Source: Nostoc sp. FACHB-280
Lineage (GTDB): Bacteria; Cyanobacteriota; Cyanobacteriia; Cyanobacteriales; Nostocaceae
Reading direction: 5' to 3'
NCBI RefSeq assembly: GCF_014697615.1
Contig: NZ_JACJSD010000020.1
Location: forward strand, 62,001-126,000
Length of the DNA stretch: 64,000 bases
Shown here: positions 8,974 through 17,292 of the stretch, in pieces
Layout of the letters: each line of letters starts with the position of its first letter
How positions within the stretch are numbered: position 1 is the stretch's first letter
Notes under the pieces: model-generated
What the model saw: the letters and a program-made list of their open reading frames with translations, nothing else
Databases searched by the model: none
What the model was told of the DNA's origin: nothing
Position numbers and translations under genes: made by a program

Positions 8974-11229
8974 TCATTCCTTAAGGCGCACGTTGGGAGG
9001 ACACCAAAACAAATTTTTGCTGGAAATACCCAAAGATTCTAAAATTCCCCGCATAATTTCTGTGCAGTACATCCAATGTTCCAAGTCATCATACATCCGG
9101 TCGGGGTTAAACTCGGCGTTGTAATGCAGCACATTGGGAATGTCTAAAAACTCATCAGAGTTTTGGGGTGAAAGTAACAAAAGTTGAAATGGTTTACCTT
9201 GGCAGTGTTTTTCTAGTTTGCTGACTAAATCTAACACGCCACGGCGATCGCATATACCAGTGCGGACAAAAAGTGCTTGGTCGCAATTTTCAATTGTGTA
9301 CCAAAACCTTTGAGAACGTGCTGTATAGCGTACCCGCATCCGTTCATATACCGGAGACATATCGTTTATAGGGTTGTCTGTGTCTTCCACTTCATGGGCA
9401 AAAGATAAACCAGACCATTTGCTGTGATAAATTCTCCCTGCTTCTGGACTGTAGTTTAGCAAGCTGGGATTCCACATATCATCAAAACGATTTTCGATGA
9501 TATCTGCGATGTCTGCAATCTTGGTAGTGCGGGTCAAGTCAAAGGGAAAAGCCGGGCCATCATATTCCATTTTGTATAACATCATCCGCACCGCGCAGCG
9601 ATCGCCCAATGGCACAATTGCAATTCGACTGATGTCTGATAATTTACATTGATATTGAAATAACACCGCCGACTGTGAGGGAATTTTCACCCGACTTTCC
9701 AGCCCATCTTTACCAATCATCATCGTGCGGAAGGGAATCTCAGGGTGTAATGGGTCTTCGTAAACACCTACTGGTACAGCTTTTAGTGCCTGCCGTACTT
9801 CTTTCCACATGGGATGGATATTATATTCATGGTCTGATTCATTAATTAGCCAGAGGTGGCGTTCATCTTTTTGCAAGATTCCCAAATGCCCATCATAAAA
9901 CAAAACTTGGGAGTCATTCGGGGCGAATAAGTTGAAAGATGCTGTATATTCTAAATCAGAGCCTGATGGTATTTCTACGGTTGTAGCGATCGCGCCATTT
10001 TCCTGCACAGCAAAAAACGGCAGTGTTCCCGGTTGGGGATTTTTGGCAACATAAATACCTGGAAGCAACTTGGCTTTGCTTTGCAGAACTGTTTGGAGTT
10101 CTTGCCAATAAGGCGCAATGGTGTAATTGTGGGGTGATGGATTACTAATTCGCAGACTTTTTTCTTCGATGTAGGCACAAACATAAAATCCCGCATGATC
10201 AAGATAAATCGGGATTTCATTCGGCTGCCAGAAATGGGGATTTTCTTTGGCTAATTTGGCTTTGTCGATATCAAATAATTGCAAATCGATGGCTTCAAAC
10301 ATCAAGCGATGACCGAAGGTGTTGGGATGCGCCGGGTCAAAAGATATCCCCTCCCGCCAGCGTCCTAGGCCATTATCTAAGGCTGGCAACCAATTCAAAA
10401 TCGGTACGCCCCAATTTAAAATTCGATTGTGGGTATCTTTTAACAGCCAGTAATGCTCAGAAGAATAATTGTTATTAGGATAAACCCCACCTAAAATTGG
10501 CAACGCGCCCAGTTTGCGTGTCATTTTCACCAACTGCTGCAAACCGCTTTCAAACCGCCTTTGTACAGATCGCCGTTCATGCGGCGCACAATAAGCCAAT
10601 CCTTCGTTACCCAGAGATAAGGCAATAATTACGACATCAGGTTGTTCTGGTGTAACTACTGAAGCAAAGCGAGCGATCGTACGGCTGACATTGGCTCCAG
10701 CTTCCGAGACATTAACTACTTTATGTCCATATTTTTGTTGTAAAGCTTCTTCTAGTAGTCCAGTCCAACCGTGAAATAACCAAGCTTTATGACCCAAGGC
10801 CACAGAACTGCCAATCACCACAACTTTTAAACTATCAGATTCGTCTTTCAAAACCTGTTTTGCAGTATTTGGCTGCTCAAAGTATCCGAAAGGATGCGGC
10901 TGTAAATAACCGAATGCCCCATCATCGACAATCATAGTACTGGAATGCTTATGATTAATCGGTATCCAACGATTCCACCCAAAAGCTTCCCATTCCCCAT
11001 AATTACTAGTATTAAAACGCACGTACTTATATTCAACTTTCTGATCATCGCCCCCATCTAAAGATGGCTGAATGTCAATTTCATCTGACCACCATAAAGG
11101 ATAGCGATCGCCACTGGTGCGGAGGCGAACACATTTAGTAATATCCCACGATCCCAACTTGGAAGTAGAACCAACCAGCCCAATGGATTCACCAGTTTGG
11201 GTATATGCACTAACCTGGAAGCGATACAT
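8974..11229 (-). CDS. Multidomain SGNH hydrolase / DUF1796 fusion protein
   Basis: The 751-residue protein joins at least four parts. Residues 1-100 look like a CBM20-type starch-binding domain (GLVGSTSKLGSWD, then YKYVRF and WEAFGWNRW). Residues 133-320 are an SGNH/GDSL hydrolase: block I GSSVALG with likely nucleophile S142, block III around N208 (LGNEG), and block V D298-x-x-H301. Residues 345-525 hold two diverged copies of a ~75-residue unit, each with a 'L.I.N....Y.I.P.W.E' start and an 'EIPSGS/KIPSQS' end. Residues 535-751 match DUF1796, a predicted papain-like cysteine peptidase, with LGDRC (C545) at the N-terminal side. No signal peptide is visible. It may bind a glucan and remove acyl groups; that is inference. 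Confidence 0.75.
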   Translation of the reverse strand: MYRFQVSAYTQTGESIGLVGSTSKLGSWDITKCVRLRTSGDRYPLWWSDEIDIQPSLDGGDDQKVEYKYVRFNTSNYGEWEAFGWNRWIPINHKHSSTMIVDDGAFGYLQPHPFGYFEQPNTAKQVLKDESDSLKVVVIGSSVALGHKAWLFHGWTGLLEEALQQKYGHKVVNVSEAGANVSRTIARFASVVTPEQPDVVIIALSLGNEGLAYCAPHERRSVQRRFESGLQQLVKMTRKLGALPILGGVYPNNNYSSEHYWLLKDTHNRILNWGVPILNWLPALDNGLGRWREGISFDPAHPNTFGHRLMFEAIDLQLFDIDKAKLAKENPHFWQPNEIPIYLDHAGFYVCAYIEEKSLRISNPSPHNYTIAPYWQELQTVLQSKAKLLPGIYVAKNPQPGTLPFFAVQENGAIATTVEIPSGSDLEYTASFNLFAPNDSQVLFYDGHLGILQKDERHLWLINESDHEYNIHPMWKEVRQALKAVPVGVYEDPLHPEIPFRTMMIGKDGLESRVKIPSQSAVLFQYQCKLSDISRIAIVPLGDRCAVRMMLYKMEYDGPAFPFDLTRTTKIADIADIIENRFDDMWNPSLLNYSPEAGRIYHSKWSGLSFAHEVEDTDNPINDMSPVYERMRVRYTARSQRFWYTIENCDQALFVRTGICDRRGVLDLVSKLEKHCQGKPFQLLLLSPQNSDEFLDIPNVLHYNAEFNPDRMYDDLEHWMYCTEIMRGILESLGISSKNLFWCPPNVRLKE

Positions 11230-11445
11230 AAGATTTTTTGTGAATTTAAGAATAAAATGCCACTGGAAAGGTTGAATCCTCCAGATGCTTTGACAGTATC
11301 ACATACTACATTTAAAGTCTGTATTCCAAGAACCTTCAAGAATAATTCTGAATCAATCAGGAATTGAGTATTGGGGACGGGTCAAAGCGTTATCATAGAG
11401 GCGATCGCAAATCACACTCAATAGAAATTCGTAAGGTGTCTGGCA

Positions 11446-12111
11446 ATGACCATCTCCTTAGAAAAATTTAGCCAATCTTCTCCGGTGTTTCAGCAGTATG
11501 ATGCAACTTGGCAGGACTATGAGACAGTAAGGGATAACCCGGATATTGATTGGCGTAAAATTGCATTTCATCAGGGATGGTTATGGGTTGATATGGGAAC
11601 GGAAGGACTAGGACATTCTTCTTTTAGCGATTTGATGACCGCAGTTTTCTTTGTGTGGGCGTTCTTACACCCAGAGATGGTATTACAGTCCTACGGACGC
11701 TGTTTAATTGAAAATCCCGAAACCCACGCCTGTGAGCCAGATTTAGTTTTGTACAAAGGTCAAGATATTCCGAAATGGAAACCAGGTGAGCCGCGTCGGA
11801 TTATTCTTGACCATCATCGTCTACCAGATTTAGTGGGAGAAATTGCCGATACCACTTTAGGTATTGATCTGGATGAACAAAAGCGACTTTACGCTAGTTT
11901 AGGAATTGCCGAATACTGGGTAATTGATGTTAAAGGAATGCGATTATTTGCATTTGGTTTAACTGCAACAGGTATCTATCAAGCCATCGAAGTTTCTCAG
12001 GTGTTGACTGGTTTATCCATCGCCCTTGTAGAACAAACACTAGAAAGATTAGCTCAAGAAACTAACACCGCAGCCGCTAATTGGTTGATGCAGCAATTAC
12101 AAACAAAATAA
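11446..12111 (+). CDS. Uma2 family (DUF820) endonuclease-like protein
   Basis: Uma2 proteins share the PD-(D/E)xK nuclease fold and are greatly expanded in cyanobacteria. Here the active-site set appears as D99 (EPDLVLY), E132 (LVGEIAD) and K146 (DEQKRLYASLGIAEYW). Length (221) is normal. Start ATG at 11446 follows a GGTGTCTGGCA stretch with only weak ribosome-site character. The gene is divergent from the SGNH fusion, sharing a 216-base promoter region. Biological role of the family is unsettled. Confidence 0.85.
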   Translation: MTISLEKFSQSSPVFQQYDATWQDYETVRDNPDIDWRKIAFHQGWLWVDMGTEGLGHSSFSDLMTAVFFVWAFLHPEMVLQSYGRCLIENPETHACEPDLVLYKGQDIPKWKPGEPRRIILDHHRLPDLVGEIADTTLGIDLDEQKRLYASLGIAEYWVIDVKGMRLFAFGLTATGIYQAIEVSQVLTGLSIALVEQTLERLAQETNTAAANWLMQQLQTK

Positions 12112-12184
12112 GTATAGGGTATGAGGTTTGTTGAAATTGGGCTTTGGATTGAGTTTAGTTGGTTGGGTATCAACAGGAGAGACT

Positions 12185-12379
12185 ATGCAACGTTATCAAG
12201 TTATGATTGCAACTACTATTGGAACATTAGCGGCGATCGCTTTTGGCTATTTCGGAGTGCAAACACTCGGCAAAGATACGATGTACAGCATTAGTGCGGG
12301 AATGTTTGGAGTCGGGGCGGGAGCTTCTGTGAGTCAAGTGGTGAGCAACAGAAAGCCGCGACGGACAGTAAGAACCTAA
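12185..12379 (+). CDS. Small membrane protein
   Basis: The start is placed at the ATG at 12185, preceded by AGGAGA (12175-12180), rather than the TTG at 12128. The 64-residue product has two hydrophobic stretches (MIATTIGTLAAIAFGYFGV and SISAGMFGVGAGASVSQVV), glycine- and alanine-rich, then a basic tail (NRKPRRTVRT). This fits a short membrane hairpin protein with the tail in the cytoplasm. No family recognised. It follows the Uma2 gene by 73 bases. Confidence 0.55.
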   Translation: MQRYQVMIATTIGTLAAIAFGYFGVQTLGKDTMYSISAGMFGVGAGASVSQVVSNRKPRRTVRT

Positions 12380-12500
12380 TTAGAAAGTCAATAGCTCACA
12401 AAAATACCCCCTGAATTAATCAAACAGAGGGTCAAAAAATTTTGGGACTTGCTGAATTATGGGATGAAATTTAACGGGTTAAAATTTAAAACTCCTTATT

Positions 12501-12574
12501 CTCTCTGCGCGGCAGTCGCTACAATGAGGGGAACCCCTGCAACACGCTGCCTTGCCTTTGCGTCTCTGCGTGAA
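12501..12574. repeat. GAA-loop hairpin repeat element
   Basis: Contains GGCAGTCGCTACAA, the hairpin AGGGGAACCCCT (12527-12538) and CAACACGCTGCC, followed by TTTGCGTCTCTGCGTG. Related copies lie at 7091-7123, 34651-34720 and 62780-62886. Confidence 0.75.
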
Positions 12575-12586
12575 ATAATTAAAACT

Positions 12587-12973
12587 CTAGGACAAAGCTT
12601 TCGCTAACGCTTCTCCAAGTTGTTTGAGGGCTTTTTCTTTGGCAAAATCGGCGGCGGAACGTGCTGACTCTGCAAGGATTGTATCAGTGTTGGGAGTTAA
12701 CTTTAATGCTCCACCGAGATACCCAAGAGACTTGACATAATAATCAGACAAGTTGGTAGAAGCTAAACGTTTCACCGTTTGGTGATCACCACTTTGAAAA
12801 GCGGCTAAAGCTTGGCGATGTAATTCGGTTTCGGGAGTTCCTAAGACTTCCAGGATAGCGTTAACGGCTTGGTTGACTTTTTCTAAGGTGAGTTCCGATG
12901 ACACAGCTTGTATTATTGCGATGTTTTTAACTACATATAGCAGGATACAGATCAGAGGTGACAGTTTAATCAC
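12587..12973 (-). CDS. Small protein with N-terminal hydrophobic segment
   Basis: The 128-residue frame starts at GTG inside the end of the preceding gene (8-base overlap, GTGATTAA), which implies translational coupling. Residues 4-23 are hydrophobic and could be a signal peptide or membrane anchor. The rest is alanine-rich and helical, with TLEKVNQAVNAILEVLGTP and SARSAADFAKEKALKQLG as amphipathic helices. No family recognised. It is the last gene of the leftward lipid/redox cluster. Confidence 0.55.
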   Translation of the reverse strand: MIKLSPLICILLYVVKNIAIIQAVSSELTLEKVNQAVNAILEVLGTPETELHRQALAAFQSGDHQTVKRLASTNLSDYYVKSLGYLGGALKLTPNTDTILAESARSAADFAKEKALKQLGEALAKALS

Positions 12974-14021
12974 GCCATCTTTTCACTCCAGGTATTTCTA
13001 ATACCAAATCTGCACCGTAAACATTCCCTGGGGTTTGAAATCCTGGCTTTACTTCACCTTGGATGATGTGTTTAATCACTACTACAGCAGCTAAAGCCGT
13101 AAAATCATAAGCTTCGGGGCCGATGAGTTTTGCTGTAACTTGACGACCAGATTCATCTTCTGCAATACCAACAACGCCAACTTTACCTTGAGCGCGTTCT
13201 GCTGCACTTGGCCCTTGTGGTAATTGTTTAATTAAATTCGCTAAGGCGCTTTGGAAAAGAGATGAATTAAATAACCAGCCTAAATACTGACTGCTTTCCA
13301 TCAAAAAACTTACCGGGTTGGGAAAGACTGTGTAAGTTTCAATATTGGGAATATTGGTACTGTGGAATGCGGTAACAAGATCAGCACGCCAAGGGTTAGT
13401 TACGGCGGTGACTAAACCCGCACCAAAATCAACTTGACGTTTTTTCTCGGCTGGTCGAGATGGAATTAGTTTGCCTGCTTTGCGGACGAAACCCATTTCA
13501 TGTAAGCTGGGCAGAACCGTATTAGCAGTTCCTTGAGAAACACCGCCTTCAGTTTCATAGATTAAGGTGAGACTGTTGGCGGTTGGTAACTGAGATTTGA
13601 GGTAAACAGCCAGACAATCTGTCGGGACGACACCAAACCCAACACCAGGAAGCAGCATAATTCCTGCATTTGTCGCTTCATCATTTCGTGCTGCTAAAGC
13701 CTGAAATTCGGGAACTTCGCCAGCGATATCTAAATAATGGGTGTGAGTTTGCAAACAGACATCAACCAGTGATTTAGCAGTTTTCGCAAACGGCCCGGCA
13801 CAATTGAGAACAACTGTAACATCTTGCAGAGATTGTGCGATCGCCTGTGCATCGTCCAAACTAAACACCCGAAAATCAAAGTTTAATTTCTCCGCAACTG
13901 ATACCAACGCACCTTGATTTCTACCAGCCAAAATTAACTCTACACCCTGACTTTTTGCAGTTTCCGCTATTAGTTTCCCCGCATAGCCAGTTGCACCATA
14001 CAATAACACCTTTGCAGTCAT
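12966..14021 (-). CDS. Saccharopine-dehydrogenase-like / trans-acting enoyl reductase-like oxidoreductase
   Basis: The N-terminus is a Rossmann nucleotide-binding fold: LLYGATGYAGKLIAE, then ILAGRNQGALVSVAEKL and VLNCAGPFAKTAKSLVDVC, which are typical of the saccharopine dehydrogenase NADP-binding domain. The central HYLDIAGEVPEF and PGVGFGVVPTDCLA segments are shared with the mycobacterial-type trans-acting enoyl reductases and related membrane-associated reductases. The ATG at 14021 is preferred over the TTG at 14033. Length is about 351. It probably uses NADPH to reduce a lipid-like or polyketide-like substrate. In the cluster it lies between the ABM monooxygenase gene and a small overlapping gene. 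Confidence 0.8.
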   Translation of the reverse strand: MTAKVLLYGATGYAGKLIAETAKSQGVELILAGRNQGALVSVAEKLNFDFRVFSLDDAQAIAQSLQDVTVVLNCAGPFAKTAKSLVDVCLQTHTHYLDIAGEVPEFQALAARNDEATNAGIMLLPGVGFGVVPTDCLAVYLKSQLPTANSLTLIYETEGGVSQGTANTVLPSLHEMGFVRKAGKLIPSRPAEKKRQVDFGAGLVTAVTNPWRADLVTAFHSTNIPNIETYTVFPNPVSFLMESSQYLGWLFNSSLFQSALANLIKQLPQGPSAAERAQGKVGVVGIAEDESGRQVTAKLIGPEAYDFTALAAVVVIKHIIQGEVKPGFQTPGNVYGADLVLEIPGVKRWRD

Positions 14022-14080
14022 TGTTTTTCCCAAATTAAATCTTCATAACTCCCCCTTAGCCATAACTCATAAACATTTCA

Positions 14081-14111
14081 ATCCCCCTTTTTAAGGGGAA
14101 GCAGGGGGGAT
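14081..14111 (-). terminator. Hairpin between ABM and reductase genes
   Basis: ATCCCCC pairs with GGGGGAT around an inner CCCCTT...AAGGGG stem. Lying 17 bases past the ABM gene stop, it may terminate or attenuate the cluster transcript; the same sequence type also occurs as a dispersed repeat in Nostoc. Confidence 0.5.
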
Positions 14112-14127
14112 CTAAACTTAACTTGAC

Positions 14128-14433
14128 TTAATTATTCACAATTTGCTGCCATAACTTAACTTCTGGTGGTTCTATTAAAAACTCTTCTGATTTAGTAAGC
14201 ATTGCCCGAATATAAGGCTGTTGTAAATGTTGTTCTAAAACTGCTTGATTAGCCCAATTTTCATGCAGCAAAAACACAGAATGGTCTTCTATAGATTGAT
14301 GTAAATCATAATTAATACAGCCATCTTCCGCACGAGTGAGCGCAATTACAGGTTCAAATTCTTCTCTAAACCTATCTTCTAAACCCTGTTTGACTTTTAA
14401 CCGAGCTGTGACCGTGACTTGTTGACTTGACAT
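14128..14433 (-). CDS. ABM-domain (antibiotic biosynthesis monooxygenase-like) protein
   Basis: The 101-residue protein is a single ferredoxin-like alpha/beta ABM domain of the YgiN type. Typical segments are VTVTARLKVKQGLEDRF, the 'EDGCINYDLHQS' strand, VFLLHENWANQAVLEQHL and the final helix. These enzymes are dimers and act on quinols or other aromatic substrates without cofactors. A ribosome site AGGAGAA precedes the ATG. It lies 84 bases downstream of the lipoxygenase gene. A role in handling an oxidised product is possible, but substrate cannot be told from sequence. Confidence 0.85.
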   Translation of the reverse strand: MSSQQVTVTARLKVKQGLEDRFREEFEPVIALTRAEDGCINYDLHQSIEDHSVFLLHENWANQAVLEQHLQQPYIRAMLTKSEEFLIEPPEVKLWQQIVNN

Positions 14434-14516
14434 GATAGATTCTCCTGTTTAAATTAGATAAAAGTAGAGAGTTGGAATAATTAAATTTTTACTATTCCCT
14501 ACTCCCCACTTCCTTG

Positions 14517-16157
14517 TTAAGTATTGATACTGTTAATAATTTGGGAAGGTTTAAGGAAATTATAAGGTATAGGACGAGTTTGATTTCTAATCTCAATTTG
14601 TCGTTCTATATCATGCAAATTCTGTTGGAACTGCACAACTAATTCTTGTCCCAATGGGTCAGCAAATTCCTCATCATAATAACCCAATTTATCGTGGTGG
14701 TACGATGTTAAAATATGCGTCCACATCACTTGGTCAGCAGCTTGCTTAAATGGAGGCAATATCTTCATAATTGTTTGCATATCCACACCCTTACTTTCAG
14801 GAGTGGGATGATAAGCTGCATAAGGCATATTCGGCACAAAAGCCATATATTCGTACTGGGAAAAATTTAAAGCAGAATGGAAAGGAGCGCAGGTAAAAAC
14901 TACCACCGTAATAATTTGAATTAATTGGTCGATAGTTGCAATTTTTTCTGGCATTCCTTTAACACGTCCACCATCTTGAGCAACTAATTCTCTTGCCCAA
15001 TTTTGCAATTCATAATCTTCGCTTAAATCTTGGGTTGTCTTGTAATAAAGTTGCAAATAATCTGTGACAAATTTATGAATGGCATTCCAAATCAACATCC
15101 CATCATCCCGGAAGGGAAAATGCGGTAATATATCTGGGTCATCCATATTTTGACTTTTCATCAATGTCGGGAAGACAAATTTATCAACACTCCATTCTTG
15201 GTAAGTTTTGACGACAAAAGTTAAAGATTCTTCTAAAGAACCAGCCATAAATTCATCGACTGGGCCACCTGGTTGTAAAAAATGAGTGCGTCCCAAATCG
15301 TTATCAAATAACATGAACCGGAAATGTGGTTTTAGTAGTAAAGCAATGGGATGATTAGGAGCTAATTGGCGTGCTGTGGCGATACAAAAAGGAGCCATAA
15401 CAGCATGAGTATAAGCAAAATGGCTACCTAATTCTTGATGGTTGCCGTCGGCTATCTGCACAGAAGTCTTTGCTAAAAACCAGTCTAGATAAGGGTCATC
15501 GGGAGTGTAAATCAATCCATCTGTACCAGCATCATTATTTAATTTAATCGCTACTGGACGGAGAGAACCACCATTTGCTACACCATTGCTCTGCCAGTAA
15601 AATAAAGCTTGAGGCTTAGGTAAATACTTTCTCACATTTTGAGAAGTTCCACCTTTAATATCAAAGAGTGTGGGATAATCTAATAAATAAAGTTTACCTT
15701 CTTTGAGAGCTGCTTCTAAGTTACTTTCTGTCCCGACAGATTTTTGAAAATGGGCGTTTGTGATGCCGAGATTTTCTGGTAAACTATCAATTCTGCGAAT
15801 TGCTAAAGGGTTAGCACCTGATAATCTTTGCTCTGCGAAACATGAATCGGTTTTATAATTGTTCATCACTGCTGGTTTAGGTAGCAGTGTCAACAGTTCT
15901 TCGTATTCTTCTAATTCATCTAAAGGATCAAGGAAATTTCTGGCTTTGGCAGCTAACATATTTGGTGCTAGATTTGCCATACTAGCGAGGCGTTTAGCTG
16001 TATATTCTGCCGAGAATAGTTCTTGATGGGGAACTTTATCAATAACAGGAATAGGAGCTAAATAATCATGATTAAATTTATAATCTTCTCGATTTTTTAC
16101 TAGCTCATCTTTACGAATATTTGGGTTAGGGTCTACCTGGGGTAAGTATGGTTTCAT
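14517..16157 (-). CDS. Lipoxygenase family protein
   Basis: Lipoxygenases insert O2 into polyunsaturated fatty acids. This 546-residue protein has only the catalytic domain, without a PLAT domain, as in other cyanobacterial forms. The iron-site helix is seen as NHQELGSHFAYTH (239-251) and the later helix has FHSALNFSQYEY, with the His and Asn four residues apart as in the canonical H-A-A-V-N. Two features are unusual. The usual second-helix pair H-x4-H would need a histidine at residue 241, where Q stands; H240 and H246 are six apart. The C-terminus ends in NSINT instead of the usual NSISI, so the iron-binding carboxylate would come from Thr. The gene sits in the middle of the redox cluster beside an alpha/beta hydrolase. 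Confidence 0.85.
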   Translation of the reverse strand: MKPYLPQVDPNPNIRKDELVKNREDYKFNHDYLAPIPVIDKVPHQELFSAEYTAKRLASMANLAPNMLAAKARNFLDPLDELEEYEELLTLLPKPAVMNNYKTDSCFAEQRLSGANPLAIRRIDSLPENLGITNAHFQKSVGTESNLEAALKEGKLYLLDYPTLFDIKGGTSQNVRKYLPKPQALFYWQSNGVANGGSLRPVAIKLNNDAGTDGLIYTPDDPYLDWFLAKTSVQIADGNHQELGSHFAYTHAVMAPFCIATARQLAPNHPIALLLKPHFRFMLFDNDLGRTHFLQPGGPVDEFMAGSLEESLTFVVKTYQEWSVDKFVFPTLMKSQNMDDPDILPHFPFRDDGMLIWNAIHKFVTDYLQLYYKTTQDLSEDYELQNWARELVAQDGGRVKGMPEKIATIDQLIQIITVVVFTCAPFHSALNFSQYEYMAFVPNMPYAAYHPTPESKGVDMQTIMKILPPFKQAADQVMWTHILTSYHHDKLGYYDEEFADPLGQELVVQFQQNLHDIERQIEIRNQTRPIPYNFLKPSQIINSINT

Positions 16158-16180
16158 GATAGTTGTTAAGGAGGAAAGAG

Positions 16181-16207
16181 AGACAAGGGGGACAAGGGAG
16201 ATAAGGG
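16181..16207. repeat. GGGACAAG-type purine-rich tandem repeat
   Basis: Units AGACAAGGGG, GACAAGGGAG and ATAAGGGA in tandem. Same family as 27650-27712 and 28298-28322, and the complement of 7228-7265. Confidence 0.7.
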
Positions 16208-16266
16208 ATAGAGATGTTATGTTTTGCTGGGCTTTGCCCAGCTAATGAATAATGACGAATTATTAT

Positions 16267-17241
16267 TTAGACTTGGAGAGGTCGAGAAACTAAACCAGAT
16301 GTGGGAGTTTCTTGTTGGACAACATTAATGATTTCTTGAATTACTTTGTTATTGCGCCAGTAGCTACCATGTGCGTCGCCACCAGAAAGTAAGGGTAAAA
16401 GTGTTTGTGCAAGTGGTATTTCTAACCATCCAGCGTTGTGTGTGAGAATTTCTTGAATATCTAAGTATTTAGTATCGCCATCCACTAAATCTGTCATGAG
16501 TTCTTTGAGTGGATAAGCGATTGGATCACCAGGATGAAGGTAATTGCGCCAAGGTAGTTTTTTGCCTTTGCGTACTTCTTGCAGACACTCTAATAATGTT
16601 TGGAGATTAGGTGTAATGTCGTGGGTACTGGGTGAATTTGCGTCATCTTTACCTGGGTTGACATTGGTCAAACTAAAGATGGCTAAGGGTGAACCAAGGG
16701 TATGAATACTCGCAATGGGAATACCTTGACGAAGAAGCTCGCTATTGTTCCCAGCTACACCAAAAATGCTATCGCGGATTTCCATAACATCGTTGTGGCC
16801 GGGTACTCGCGGATCATCCCAACGACTAGCAAACAAGATGTCAAACAAAATCACTGTTCCCCAACTGTGGCTGACTATGTGCAGACGATCATCAGTTTGA
16901 GCTTTGTCTAACCCGTTAGCGATCGCTTGAGTTTTTAGTCGGTTGACAACTTTTGCACCAACATGACGGCTAATATAAAGTGCAGCATCACCAGCAAATT
17001 GGATAATTTGCTGTTCCCGAAATCCTCTAAACCACATATCATCCCAATAGGATGAGCGTCTCAGTTGTCCCAACAAATTACTTTCTGCTGGTTTATTCAC
17101 ATCACCCCAATAAAGAGCGATTGGTTTGAGATTCCGTTGGCGATCGCCTACACTTTTTTCTAGGCGTTCAAACATCTCACGGGCGTAGTTTTCGTTACGG
17201 GTATTCACGCCATGAATAAACAACACATAGTCTGTAGCCAT
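16267..17241 (-). CDS. Alpha/beta hydrolase (lipase/esterase-like)
   Basis: The 324-residue protein begins with the oxyanion strand YVLFIHGVNT. The nucleophile elbow is SHSWGT with S126, and HTLGSPLAIF follows as the next core strand. A histidine in GGDAHGSYW (about 294) is the likely catalytic base and ends the fold in the right place. No signal peptide is seen, so it is probably cytoplasmic. Its position directly upstream of the lipoxygenase gene in the same transcript suggests it could release fatty acids for that enzyme. Substrate is inferred only from context. Confidence 0.8.
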   Translation of the reverse strand: MATDYVLFIHGVNTRNENYAREMFERLEKSVGDRQRNLKPIALYWGDVNKPAESNLLGQLRRSSYWDDMWFRGFREQQIIQFAGDAALYISRHVGAKVVNRLKTQAIANGLDKAQTDDRLHIVSHSWGTVILFDILFASRWDDPRVPGHNDVMEIRDSIFGVAGNNSELLRQGIPIASIHTLGSPLAIFSLTNVNPGKDDANSPSTHDITPNLQTLLECLQEVRKGKKLPWRNYLHPGDPIAYPLKELMTDLVDGDTKYLDIQEILTHNAGWLEIPLAQTLLPLLSGGDAHGSYWRNNKVIQEIINVVQQETPTSGLVSRPLQV

Positions 17242-17292
17242 TTCAACACCCCTTTTCTGTAAGTTTTATCGAAACGACGATGCTGCTTAGGT

